DNA of 64,000 nucleotides from Melittangium boletus DSM 14713 (GCF_002305855.1 NZ_CP022163.1:4960292-5024291), one strand, 5' to 3'; counted from the stretch's first letter, positions 45,201-53,458 are shown. The notes: generated from the sequence alone by a model not told the origin. Translations and numbers: made by a program.

Positions 45201-45923
45201 GGCGTCCGTCTCCACGTGGAGGTCCAGGGACAGGAGCAGGGCGCGGGTCGCGTGGACGGGCCCGCCCAGCGCGAAGAGCAGGTCGATGGCGGAATCCACC
45301 CGGGGCTTGTCGTCCCACCGCCTCTTGTGTTGCAGGTAGGCGAGCAGCACGGCGTCTTCCTCGGGCGAGCCGACGCGGGGGGCGGCCTCCTGGACTCGCG
45401 CCACGAGGGCCTTGGTGTGCGCCGTGAGGTTCTTGCGGTGCTTGTCCGGATGGGCCTGAGCCGGACCCCGCTTCTTGAAGTCCTCGCGCACCAGGGCCCA
45501 GGCCTTCTTCGGCTCGAGGAGCGCCCGGACGGGCACGGTGACGCCGCCTCGCCGGGGCTGGACCCGGCCCAGCAGGTTCTCGGTCCAGAAGATGGGCCCG
45601 GAGGTGTCCGGAGCGGCGGGGGCGGGGGCGGGCGGGACTTCCCGAACGGGAGCGGGTTCGGGGGCGGGTTCGGGAGTTGCGACTTTCGCCTTCGCCTTGG
45701 CCTTCGTGGTGCTGCCGCCCGAGGTCTCCGCGTAGCCCTTCTTCTGCTTCTCGGTGACGAGCTTGTCGTGCTCGGTCTGGGCCTTGGCCGCGGAGGGGAA
45801 GGACTTCTGCTGGGACTGGCCGTCCGTGCCGATGCGCCCCCAGCGCACCGTGAAGTCCGAGCCCTGGAGTTCGATCTCCCAGAACTTCTGGGAGGAGCCA
45901 TCGATGAGTTCGAAGCGACGCAT
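42225..45923 (-). CDS. WGR and DUF4132 domain protein (YehI/MolR-like), copy 1
   Basis: A 1232-residue protein. Residues 1-75 are a WGR domain (VRWGRIGTDGQ), also found in PARPs and implicated in nucleic-acid contact. A Lys/Pro/Ala-rich linker (75-120) leads to a long HEAT/armadillo-like helical region (about 130-850) with recurring RHPAHA and KPGKVRDAA-type units. The C-terminal DUF4132 core is about 850-1230 (LAMCARRRWSPE, RRLVWGVYSPEG, PLGPGLMAELEL). It is the first and largest gene of the five-gene unit. Its DUF4132 core is nearly identical in DNA to the paralogue at 57031, while the middle has diverged. Biochemical role unknown; the old MolR transcription-regulator label is unsupported. 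Confidence 0.88.
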   Translation of the reverse strand: MRRFELIDGSSQKFWEIELQGSDFTVRWGRIGTDGQSQQKSFPSAAKAQTEHDKLVTEKQKKGYAETSGGSTTKAKAKAKVATPEPAPEPAPVREVPPAPAPAAPDTSGPIFWTENLLGRVQPRRGGVTVPVRALLEPKKAWALVREDFKKRGPAQAHPDKHRKNLTAHTKALVARVQEAAPRVGSPEEDAVLLAYLQHKRRWDDKPRVDSAIDLLFALGGPVHATRALLLSLDLHVETDANDRVMARKGRNPKEDDSSDYDSVKESLQGGLSRLRALLTTQAGDSDHQAARTAAAALLREGDKHQRSAAAFLFPSEATWVRDSARTFIQKGRDGRDPLILHSLSDLRTLDLVTPHVDPWLLLDVEKETFSSLLDGVGPEIVGFLRALLVGQEDLRSEQMRTWAEVVASINSDEAMTLLLERPESEIAPSLIDAALRWPHRAARLVPQWALPTGKEGASPRSILSLLLARHPDAVQAALAGLSDKERDLVARLQAQASPNVPDAPSERLPPVLATPPWLSSQRPEAPPELNDVMAPAFPDALVWHEGEREAWLRRKGWGSEEYETYTEAKWHALEKKLAKGMAASDRTYLLDGEFFGHAPQALALKYLDQFQPDDWNARWMPRIIAQLGLDTLAVVERCVDARGGETHELCLPFAVTRLAPRMAEALGTKKGRSAARDWLLRHPAHATSGLLAPALGKPGKVRDAACAALRLLAAQGQEATVLKVAGDASPQVREAVKRVLAFDPLYLLPAKLPKIPTALGIEALPPPLLADRSAKLPPAAVEALATLLAVSSLEEPYIGLEQVKAACDRPSLARFAWALFETWLAQGASNKEGWVLQALGLLGDDETARKLAPLIRQWPGEAAHTRAVVGLDVLATIGTDVTLIYLNGIAEKVKFKGLQQKAQEKIEQIAEARGLTREELADRLVPDLGLDDRGSLTLDFGPRTFTVGFDEQLKPFVRDSDGAALKDLPKPIKKDDADKAEAAAEQWKALKKDAKVAAGTQILRLELAMCARRRWSPEVFRQFFVEHPLLIHVVRRLVWGVYSPEGALKDTFRVAEDRSFSDVNDDTWMLPEGALVGLPHALELDAKTSGAWGQLLADYQLIQPFPQLGRPTYALQDTEHGATKLGRVVGLKVPTGKVLNLEKRGWRRGAPQDAGVVCWMEKPLGPGLMAELELEEGIYTGMIEESPEQVLGTLVVRTGGHWAREEPRSLGELDPILFSELVRDLESLRPA

Positions 45924-45973
45924 GTGCTCCGTTCTACCTCACCCGGAGCGCTCTCGGGATGGGGGGATGCCGC

Positions 45974-46021
45974 TGACGTGTCAACGCAATCAATGACATG
46001 TCAGATTGAGTCACGTTGACA
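45974..46021. promoter_or_regulatory. Operator-like array of TGAC(A/G)TGTCA boxes between divergent operons
   Basis: Two 10-mers, TGACGTGTCA (45974-45983) and the perfect palindrome TGACATGTCA (45994-46003), differ at one base and start 20 bp apart, about two helical turns. They are bracketed by an 8-bp inverted repeat, TGTCAACG (45979-45986) and CGTTGACA (46014-46021). This gives a consensus TTGACA on each strand. The array lies between the WGR operon and the lodA-like operon and could be the binding site for a dimeric regulator of either. Confidence 0.5.
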
Positions 46022-46032
46022 AAGACAATTAA

Positions 46033-46062
46033 TTGCTGACGCGGTGTCGTCTTTCTTATATT
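46033..46062 (+). promoter_or_regulatory. Candidate promoter for the lodA-like operon
   Basis: TTGCTG (46033-46038) and TATATT (46057-46062) are 18 nt apart in a markedly AT-rich stretch. The -10 matches the sigma-70 consensus at five of six bases. Transcription would begin near 46069, about 30 nt before the ATG at 46099, leaving room for the GGAG ribosome site. It lies just downstream of the TGACATGTCA boxes. Confidence 0.5.
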
Positions 46063-46098
46063 CATGAGGACGGGCAGTGTGACTCCAGCGGAGACCGC

Positions 46099-48039
46099 AT
46101 GAGCACGGGCACGACCTTCAAGATCCATCCTGCGATTGGCATTGCACGCGTCGGAAACAGCCAGGACTATTATCTGGCTCCCGTGACCGCGGGGGGACTG
46201 CCACTGGAGAAGGATGGCGAGACGCCTGTCACCCAGTTCCGGGATGAGGGCGGGGGCATCCGGAGGCAGGCGGCCCGCTTCCAGATCTATGCCTATGACT
46301 CCGTGAGCCCGAATGGGCGGCCCGTCGGGCCGGGGCAGGCCAACATCCGGGACATCCAGTGGACCGTGCACCTGGCCAACAAGAAGGCCTCCTGGTACGA
46401 GTTCCGGCAGCTGGCGGGTTCGGACGGCAACCACACGGAAGGCACGGACGCGCAGGGCAAACCCATCCCCCAGGCGCTGCGAAACCCCAGGACCACGGGA
46501 CAGGATCGCAACAAGTACATCATCGATTCCGGCCCCCGGGTCGTCTCCTGCCGGGGCATCAACGCCACTCCCCAGCAGGGGGACTTCGCCAAGGGCCAGG
46601 CCCCCCAGGGCTACCCGGAGAACTTCCCTCCCGCGGGACTGCTCCCCGAGGGCAATGACATCACCTCCCTGGGACAGATCTCCGCGGACGGCAGTGGCCA
46701 TCTCGACGTCCGGGGAGGCCTGGGCCACTCCGGGTGCTCCGCGGCGTATGAGCTCACCGACAAGGTGCTCTCCAGCCTGGTGAAGGACCGGAAGATTCCC
46801 CAGTCCGTCGCCGACCAGCTCAAGCCCCTCCTGAACGAGGGCTACAAGAGCGTTGATGACTTCAACACGGCCATCGGGGGGGTCCTCAGCCCCAATGACC
46901 TCAAGGAATACAGCCCGGCCATCGATCAGTACGCCGCCCAGCCGCGCATCGACACCTACGCCAACAACAACTTCTGGTGGGATGACACCTCCGACGGTCC
47001 CGTCACGGCGCTGGTCTACCTGGAGGGCAGCGACACGCCCGTGGAGGTGACGCCCGCGTGGGTGCTGGTCGCTCCACCGGCCTACGCTCCGCAGATCCTC
47101 AACACGATCACGCTGTACGACACGATGTATGACTTGTTCGTACGCGAAGGGAAGTACAACACGGACCTCTACGATCCGTCCAAATACTCGGGTGGGTGGA
47201 ACCCCGACTACAAGCCCAACAGGCAGGCCGAGATCCAACCCATCATCAGCCGTCCTTCGGCCTACCAGTGGGTCGCCAATATCGACCGGCAGGGGGTCCA
47301 GCAACACGGCGGGTTGGACCAGTCCAGTGGGCGCCCTTCCGCGTTCTTGGACTACATGCGTCCTCCTGGAGCCGAGAACTCCGGGCGCTCCACGTTGATG
47401 CCGATGCTGGCGGGTGACAACCCCATCAGTACGTACCTCCCGAGCAAGTGTCTGACCTTGACTCGGACCCAGTTCTTCCTCCTGGGCCAGTTCAGTCATA
47501 ATCAATACGATACCTCGACGCGGGTGGACTCCTCGGGGCCTGGCGAGCAGTTGGATCGCGCGGTCCTGGAGAACTGTGTCGGAGGGGCGTTCTGCCCGGG
47601 AATCGAAATGACGTGGCTCTCCAGGAATATCAAAATCTACAGCGAGCCGTTCCGGTTCCTGCCGATGCCGGTCAGTGGCAAGGGCCTCCAGTGGGACACC
47701 GAGCCGACCGCGGGCAATGGACTCGAGCCCGGGGATGCCACCAAGTACATGGCGCTGCCCTGGCAGGCGGACTTCAACGAGTGCTCCGATCAGACGATCG
47801 ACGGCACCGTCCTCTGGTGGTGGCCCGCCCAGCGTCCCTACTACGTCAACTACAAGGACGAGCATGGCGAGGTGAAGCGGGGCTCCTGGACCCGTCCGAC
47901 GCCTGCGAATTTCAACGAGGATGTGCTCATGGTCTACAACTGGAAGGACCTGGGTTTCATCATCCAGCAGGATGACGGGACGTCCTCGTTCCTGGAGGTG
48001 CAGCGGCTCCCTCTTTCCAAGGCTGACGTGGTCGGCTGA
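46099..48039 (+). CDS. LodA/GoxA-family CTQ-dependent oxidase
   Basis: A 646-residue protein starting MSTGTTFKIHPAIGIARVG, the recognisable N-terminus of the LodA/GoxA family. These enzymes (L-lysine epsilon-oxidase, glycine oxidase) carry a cysteine tryptophylquinone made from a Cys and a Trp of the chain. The best candidates are Cys493 in ENCVGGAF and Trp555 in PWQADF, 62 residues apart, close to the spacing of about 65 that I recall for LodA. A second Cys (499) lies nearby. Substrate amino acid cannot be read from sequence. There is no Sec signal. Start is supported by GGAG 5 nt upstream. The flavoprotein gene follows after 2 nt. Confidence 0.85.
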   Translation: MSTGTTFKIHPAIGIARVGNSQDYYLAPVTAGGLPLEKDGETPVTQFRDEGGGIRRQAARFQIYAYDSVSPNGRPVGPGQANIRDIQWTVHLANKKASWYEFRQLAGSDGNHTEGTDAQGKPIPQALRNPRTTGQDRNKYIIDSGPRVVSCRGINATPQQGDFAKGQAPQGYPENFPPAGLLPEGNDITSLGQISADGSGHLDVRGGLGHSGCSAAYELTDKVLSSLVKDRKIPQSVADQLKPLLNEGYKSVDDFNTAIGGVLSPNDLKEYSPAIDQYAAQPRIDTYANNNFWWDDTSDGPVTALVYLEGSDTPVEVTPAWVLVAPPAYAPQILNTITLYDTMYDLFVREGKYNTDLYDPSKYSGGWNPDYKPNRQAEIQPIISRPSAYQWVANIDRQGVQQHGGLDQSSGRPSAFLDYMRPPGAENSGRSTLMPMLAGDNPISTYLPSKCLTLTRTQFFLLGQFSHNQYDTSTRVDSSGPGEQLDRAVLENCVGGAFCPGIEMTWLSRNIKIYSEPFRFLPMPVSGKGLQWDTEPTAGNGLEPGDATKYMALPWQADFNECSDQTIDGTVLWWWPAQRPYYVNYKDEHGEVKRGSWTRPTPANFNEDVLMVYNWKDLGFIIQQDDGTSSFLEVQRLPLSKADVVG

Positions 48040-48041
48040 CC

Positions 48042-49196
48042 ATGGACACGGCGTCTCACGATGTCGTCGTCCTCGGCGGCGGCCCCGCGGGCGCGGCGGT
48101 GGCCTTGGCGCTTCGCGGGCTCACGGACTGTTCCGTGGCGCTGGTCGAGCGCTCCACCTACACGGAGCCTCGTCTGGGAGAGACGCTTCCCCCGGAGAGC
48201 CGCATGCTGCTGACAAGGCTCGGTGTCTGGGAGGCGTTCGTCCAACAAGGACACCTGCGTTCAGGCGGGACCAGCTCCAGTTGGGGGAGCGAGACGCTGG
48301 GGTACAACGACTATCTCCTCTCGCCGAAGGGCCCCGGGTGGCACCTGGACCGGAGGCGGTTCGATCAGCTGCTGGCCGAGCAGGCCGCCGGACGCGGCGT
48401 GGACCTCCACACCTCCACGGAGCTGGCCGGATGGGAGCGCCTCAAGGAGGGCGGCTACCGGCTCCATGTGCGGCGGCGCGGAGAAGCGGGAAGCTCCTGT
48501 CTCCAGGCCCGTTTCGTCGTGGATGCGACGGGGCGGCGGGCCGCTTTCGCGACGGCCCAGGGCACCAGGCGGCTCACGTTCGATCGGGCCTTCGCCCTGT
48601 ATGGCTTCTTCCAGCTCAAACCCGGGCGGACGTTCAATTCCTACACGCTCGTGGAGGCCTGTGAAGCGGGATGGTGGTACTCCGCGCTCCTCCCCGGAGG
48701 ACGGGTGGTGGCTGGGCTGCTGGGGGATGGTGAGTCGCTGCGGGGCTTGAAGCCAGGCCATCCGGAGCCGTGGCTGGCCCTGCTCGAGCGAGCTCCCGCG
48801 ACGCGACAGAAGCTGGAGGCCTGCGACTTCACCGGAGAGGCGCTGGTGTCGCTGCCGGCCAACATCGCCCGGCTGGACCGGCTGCACGCGGAGGACTGGC
48901 TGGCGGTGGGCGACGCGGCGTGCACCTACGATCCCCTCTCTTCCCAGGGGATTTCCCAGGCGCTCCGCTCCGCCTTGCTCGCCGCCGAGGCCTTGCGCCG
49001 CCACTTCCGTGGGGAGCCGGGCGCCCTGCGTGCCTACGAAGACACCTCGCGGAGACAGTTCGAGGCGCACCTCCAGACCCGGGCCACGTACTACCGGATG
49101 GAGCGGCGCTGGCCCATGGCTCCCTTCTGGGTTCATCGCGAGCAGGCATTCGGAGCCGCGCCTCGCGCGGACGCGATGAACCCTTTCCACGAATGA
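48042..49196 (+). CDS. LodB/GoxB-like FAD-dependent flavoprotein (CTQ maturation)
   Basis: A 384-residue flavoprotein of the tryptophan halogenase/geranylgeranyl-reductase-like group. Visible features: a Rossmann GGGPAGAAV near the N-terminus, a DATGRR motif near residue 165, and the second FAD motif VGDAACTYDPLSSQGI around 290. In LodA/LodB systems the partner flavoprotein is required to form the quinone cofactor in the oxidase, and the 2-nt spacing to the oxidase gene supports that role. A free-standing halogenase is less likely from context. Confidence 0.82.
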   Translation: MDTASHDVVVLGGGPAGAAVALALRGLTDCSVALVERSTYTEPRLGETLPPESRMLLTRLGVWEAFVQQGHLRSGGTSSSWGSETLGYNDYLLSPKGPGWHLDRRRFDQLLAEQAAGRGVDLHTSTELAGWERLKEGGYRLHVRRRGEAGSSCLQARFVVDATGRRAAFATAQGTRRLTFDRAFALYGFFQLKPGRTFNSYTLVEACEAGWWYSALLPGGRVVAGLLGDGESLRGLKPGHPEPWLALLERAPATRQKLEACDFTGEALVSLPANIARLDRLHAEDWLAVGDAACTYDPLSSQGISQALRSALLAAEALRRHFRGEPGALRAYEDTSRRQFEAHLQTRATYYRMERRWPMAPFWVHREQAFGAAPRADAMNPFHE

Positions 49197-49209
49197 GCAG
49201 GAAGGACAT

Positions 49210-52200
49210 ATGCAACCAGGACGCCATGGAAAGCTGTGGTTCGCCTTCGCCGCCGCGGGCGCTGTCTCGCTGGCCCTCGGGCTCGCGGTGGTCTCATCCA
49301 CCTCGGTGGAGAAGAGCACCGTCAAACCAGGCCCGGTGACGCAGGCCCAGAGCGACCCCAATCAAGGGCTCTTGTCCGCGCCCTATCCGGTATTCCCGCG
49401 GGGCAACTCCCTGATGCAGTCCCTGACGGATGAAAGTCCCGAGGTCAAGCGGTTCGTGGACTTCTATAACGGGGTGAGCAAGGTCACCATCCCCCCGCTG
49501 GATCGCGACTCGCTGGTCGCGCTTCCCAACCGCTACCTGGACATCGCGCACAACGGGTTGAACGTGTCGTCCGGTGACTTCAACACCTCGTTGGTGTGTC
49601 AGTCCTGTCATGACAGTGACTGGAAGGCCTCGGGCAAGGACATCGGCGACATGACGTTCTGGTCGCAGCGCTCGGTGACGGAGAAATACACCGAGCAGTC
49701 CAAATCCCTGGCGGCCAACTGGTCCCTCTTCGGGGATTGGAGCGCCTCCATCAAGGCCCTGGCCGGACGCGATCCCGTCTTCCTCGCGCAGGTGGAGAAC
49801 ACCCGGAGCCTGTCTCCCCACCAGCCCGAGCAGGTCGACAACCTCTGTTTGCGCTGCCACTCGCCGATGGGTCAGCGCCAGGCGGAGAAGAACAACCTCC
49901 GCTTCAGCCACTACATGCTGTACTCGACGCCGCCCGATTCCGGGTACACCCATCCGTTCTCTTCCTCGGGAGATCCGGATTCAAAGTACGCGGATCCAAA
50001 GTACGCGGTGTATGGCGCGCTGGGCCGGGATGGCGTCTCCTGCAGCGCCTGCCACTCCATTTCGCCGAATGGGGGCCTGCCCTGGAATGGCACGGACTAC
50101 AGCATCTTCTACGGCAGCGACACCCAGAGCATCTATGGGAGCGGGCTCTCCAACCGCCTCAAGGATCTGGGTGATGCTGACATGCAGCCGCCTCCCTTCC
50201 CCTTCACGTCCTCCATGAACACCCGGCCGGGAACGGTCGTGGCGCCCGACTCCGATCTCAACATCGCGCCCATGGCCGCCGCGGGACTCAGCCTGGAGAC
50301 GGCCACCACCAACGACCCGAACCACAATTACCTGGAGGATTCGACCGTCTGTGGCTCGTGCCACGTGGTGGTGTTGCCCAAGGTGCCCGACCAGTACAGC
50401 GGCTCGCTGACCATCCAGCAGGCGATGTCCCGAGGCGGCTATACCAGGCCCGCGAGTTGTCCCACCACCCAGACGAACTTCACGGGGGACTTCCTCACGG
50501 ATCCCTGCGTGGCACTGGCCTACGAGCAGACGACCTACTTCGAGTGGCTCAACAGCGGCTTCGCTCCCACCACCACCTGCATGACGTGTCACATGCCCTT
50601 GCAGCGTCTGCCGAGCAGTGGCGGGGGATCGGACGTGGCGCAGGTGAATGAGGATGTGACGAAGTTCTACGGGAACAACACCGGCCTCGCTCCGCGCGAG
50701 TACAACCGCCACACCTTGCTGGGCATCAACCTCTTCGTCCACGAGATGTTCCAACAATTCCCGGACGTCCTGGGCATCGAGTACTACCTGAAGACCGACT
50801 CGCTCATCCCTCCGTACCTCCAGGATGATTCCATCCGGAACCAGACGGGGAATCTCGTCTCCAACCCTGGCGCGGAGAACGGGAATGCCAAGGGCTGGGT
50901 GGCGAAGAACAGCCAGATCCAGGCGGTGAAGAGCGCGGAGGTCGTCAAGGGCACGGTGATCAAGCCGAACCATGGGCAGTACTTCTTCGCCGTGGGGGAC
51001 GGACAGAGTGGCGGGAGCGTGTCGTTGACCTTCGACGTGTCCCAGTACGGCTACGGCATCGACAAGGGGGCTGGCTCCGTGAAGGCCACCTGGGGCGCCG
51101 CTTCCTACTGCCCCACCCGCGATTCCTGCCAGGCCCTCATCCTCTCGCAGGATGTGGGCGGCGGAGCCCAACTCGTGAACAACACACCAGGTCAATGGAC
51201 CGCCTTGGCTGGTGACCTGGCGCTCTCTCCGAAGACTCGGAGCCTGACCGTCACCCTTCAGAATGGCAGCTGGGTGGATGATCTGTTCCTCGCCTTGCGA
51301 TTGCCCGATGGCTCTGTCCGGGTGTTGCAGGACGCGCAACGGCAATACACCGTCGCCAAGAACCTCCTGAACGCCGAGCAGTCCATCCTGGATCTGGCCG
51401 TCAACACCTCTCGGGGCGTGTTCAACCCCGACACCCCCGCGGCGCAGGTGCGCGTGAGTCCTCCGGCCGTGTCCGGTTCGGACTTGAAGGTCGACGTCAC
51501 CGTCACCACCAATGTGGGCCACAAGTTCCCCAGTGGTGCGGGCTTCCGGCGGGCCTTCCTCCAACTCGAGGTTCTCGATGGGGTGGGGAATGTCCTCTGG
51601 GCCTCCGGACAGCCCAATGCCTGGGGGGCCATCTGCGACGGTGTCTGTAAGTCCGACGGCAGCAACTACCTGAGCAGCGAGTTCACGAGCGACTACACGC
51701 AGCTCCAGCCCCACCATCAGGTCATCACCAAACAGAGCCAGGCGCAGATCTACGAGCTGCGGGTGACGGACGACTACAACAAGCTGACGTCCACGGAGTT
51801 GCAGCAGTTCAATCCGGTGAAGGACAACCGCATCCTGCCCTATAACTGGACCGCGCCCTCCGCCCAGAAGGGAGGGCAGTTGCTCGGACTCGATCTCAAG
51901 CAACTGGCCCTGCTCACCCAGCCCATGAGCATCGTGCAGGGGAGCAACGACACGAGCCTCACGAGTGATCCGGACTACAACGCGGATTACGCGCCGGGGT
52001 ATGACCAGCTCACCTATCAAATTCCCCTGTCCGAGGTGGTGGGCTGGAAGTCGGTCCGCGCCCGGGTGAACTATCAGACCATTCCCCCCTTCTATCTGTC
52101 CGCTCGCTTCAAGGAGGCCCTGCCGGTGGTCAATGGCAAACCCGCGACTCCGGGGCCCGCGATGTCGCGGTTGATCTACATGACGAGCCGCCTCAATACA

Positions 52201-52299
52201 CAGACCGGGCTGCGGTACACCAACTCGCAGAACAAGCAGGTCGACTTCGTGAGCAACTGGACGATGGTCCTGAGCGAGTGGACGCAGCCGGCCCACTGA
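49210..52299 (+). CDS. Exported five-heme cytochrome c protein
   Basis: A 1029-residue protein with an N-terminal signal or anchor (hydrophobic, about 9-28). Five CxxCH sites occur at C130, C213, C278, C381 and C457, so heme attachment must occur outside the cytoplasm. The middle (about 555-700) is a beta-rich, carbohydrate-binding-module-like region (NLVSNPGAENG, WVDDLFLALRL). The last 320 residues are another beta-rich domain with VGHKFPSGAGFRRA, a motif seen in multiheme cytochromes. AGGAAGGA precedes the start. Third in the lodA-like operon, it is a candidate electron acceptor or surface relay. Confidence 0.82.
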   Translation: MQPGRHGKLWFAFAAAGAVSLALGLAVVSSTSVEKSTVKPGPVTQAQSDPNQGLLSAPYPVFPRGNSLMQSLTDESPEVKRFVDFYNGVSKVTIPPLDRDSLVALPNRYLDIAHNGLNVSSGDFNTSLVCQSCHDSDWKASGKDIGDMTFWSQRSVTEKYTEQSKSLAANWSLFGDWSASIKALAGRDPVFLAQVENTRSLSPHQPEQVDNLCLRCHSPMGQRQAEKNNLRFSHYMLYSTPPDSGYTHPFSSSGDPDSKYADPKYAVYGALGRDGVSCSACHSISPNGGLPWNGTDYSIFYGSDTQSIYGSGLSNRLKDLGDADMQPPPFPFTSSMNTRPGTVVAPDSDLNIAPMAAAGLSLETATTNDPNHNYLEDSTVCGSCHVVVLPKVPDQYSGSLTIQQAMSRGGYTRPASCPTTQTNFTGDFLTDPCVALAYEQTTYFEWLNSGFAPTTTCMTCHMPLQRLPSSGGGSDVAQVNEDVTKFYGNNTGLAPREYNRHTLLGINLFVHEMFQQFPDVLGIEYYLKTDSLIPPYLQDDSIRNQTGNLVSNPGAENGNAKGWVAKNSQIQAVKSAEVVKGTVIKPNHGQYFFAVGDGQSGGSVSLTFDVSQYGYGIDKGAGSVKATWGAASYCPTRDSCQALILSQDVGGGAQLVNNTPGQWTALAGDLALSPKTRSLTVTLQNGSWVDDLFLALRLPDGSVRVLQDAQRQYTVAKNLLNAEQSILDLAVNTSRGVFNPDTPAAQVRVSPPAVSGSDLKVDVTVTTNVGHKFPSGAGFRRAFLQLEVLDGVGNVLWASGQPNAWGAICDGVCKSDGSNYLSSEFTSDYTQLQPHHQVITKQSQAQIYELRVTDDYNKLTSTELQQFNPVKDNRILPYNWTAPSAQKGGQLLGLDLKQLALLTQPMSIVQGSNDTSLTSDPDYNADYAPGYDQLTYQIPLSEVVGWKSVRARVNYQTIPPFYLSARFKEALPVVNGKPATPGPAMSRLIYMTSRLNTQTGLRYTNSQNKQVDFVSNWTMVLSEWTQPAH

Positions 52300-52346
52300 G
52301 CCTCACGGGAGTTCCCACACCGAAGAAATACCCCTGGAGGAGAGAC

Positions 52347-52859
52347 ATGGCAGACCCCGAGAAGGTTATCGACATCCTGGTTGCAATCGACGCGAAGAGC
52401 ATCATGGATCAGTTCGGCGGCCAGCTGAGCACCGACGCGAAGAGTCCCACGTCCATTGGGGACGGTTCCAAGCTGGTCTACATGTTCGTGCGGTGGGATG
52501 AGGTCATCAGCGGAGATGGCACCTCGACGCTGAACGTCTCCAATACACCCAGCAACGTCATTCGTTGGAGGGGAACCTCCATGACGATGAACTCCCAGCT
52601 CGGCGTCACGCTCCACTCGTGTGAGCTCCTCCAGGGGGATGACAAGATTTCACAGCCGGAGGCCAGCATCACCGAGGAGCAAGTCCCGTTCCTCAACCGC
52701 GACGGCAATCCGGATAAGCAGACCCTCACGGACCTCTATTTCGAGTCCACCTCCCTGGGGTCTGGCAAGGTTGTCTATGCCTATACGTTCGCCATCACGG
52801 ACGACGAAGGAAAGCTCCTCGGGTATTTCAAGTGGGGCAATCCCGGCATTGACTCCTGA
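52347..52859 (+). CDS. AidA/PixA inclusion-body family protein, copy 1
   Basis: A 170-residue cytoplasmic protein. It opens with VIDILVAIDAKSIMD, the characteristic N-terminal strand of the AidA/PixA family (inclusion body proteins of Xenorhabdus and relatives). The pattern VIRWRGTSMTMNSQLGVTLHSCELLQGDD is shared with the next gene. A strong GGAGGAGA ribosome site lies just before the ATG. It is fourth in the lodA-like operon, 47 nt after the cytochrome gene, and more AT-rich than the chromosomal background. The molecular role of the family is not established; proposals centre on storage or stress. Confidence 0.78.
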   Translation: MADPEKVIDILVAIDAKSIMDQFGGQLSTDAKSPTSIGDGSKLVYMFVRWDEVISGDGTSTLNVSNTPSNVIRWRGTSMTMNSQLGVTLHSCELLQGDDKISQPEASITEEQVPFLNRDGNPDKQTLTDLYFESTSLGSGKVVYAYTFAITDDEGKLLGYFKWGNPGIDS

Positions 52860-52909
52860 GTCCCCCGCCTCGGAACGCTGATTTCCCAAGACATAGGAAA
52901 GGCACGATC

Positions 52910-53455
52910 ATGGCCAGCGATGGTTCTTCTTTTGTCGACATCCTCACGGTCATTGATGCGAAGGGCATCATCAATGACATGAACTCCCCCGGCACTCAAC
53001 TCGGACGAGGCACACGGGATTATCCCAGTCCTCTCTATGGCGCCGAGAAGTACGCCTTCATGCTCGTGAAGCGGAGCGAGTCCAAGCCCGACACCGAGGC
53101 GACGGACGAGCTGCGCGTCTCCGTCTCGACGAATGACATTCTTCGCTGGAGGACTACCTCCATGACGATGAATACGGGTTACGGTGTGTTGCTCTACGAT
53201 GTGCACATCTCCCAGGGGGATGATCTCGTTCGGACTCCCACCCGGTACGTGATCGAGGGCATCGTCCCCAAGCCGAAGTCCGACAAGGACGGCAACGGGT
53301 TGCTGGATGGCAGCGAACCCTATCAAGACGCCATCCTTCAATCGACCGCCCGGTCCCCAGGGGAGGTCACCTATCAGCTCCGGTTCATGATCGTGGATCG
53401 GACGAACAATCCGATCGCGTACTTCTCGTGGGATCCGTTCATCACGATCTCGTAG
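52910..53455 (+). CDS. AidA/PixA inclusion-body family protein, copy 2
   Basis: A 181-residue paralogue of the preceding protein: FVDILTVIDAKGIIND at the N-terminus, ILRWRTTSMTMNTGYGVLLYDVHISQGDD in the middle and a similar beta-rich C-terminus ending YFSWDPF. The two share the same scaffold but differ throughout, so the duplication is not recent. It lies 50 nt downstream of copy 1 and ends the operon, 3 nt from the convergent rluA-like gene, with no obvious terminator in between. Confidence 0.76.
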   Translation: MASDGSSFVDILTVIDAKGIINDMNSPGTQLGRGTRDYPSPLYGAEKYAFMLVKRSESKPDTEATDELRVSVSTNDILRWRTTSMTMNTGYGVLLYDVHISQGDDLVRTPTRYVIEGIVPKPKSDKDGNGLLDGSEPYQDAILQSTARSPGEVTYQLRFMIVDRTNNPIAYFSWDPFITIS

Positions 53456-53458
53456 CGT

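Noticed and set aside
41097..46019. A 1640-codon open frame on the plus strand opposite the WGR and MoxR genes
   Set aside because: It is the antisense shadow of strongly GC3-biased genes; its His/Gly/Arg/Leu-rich product has no recognisable domain, while the minus strand encodes clear WGR, DUF4132 and AAA+ domains.
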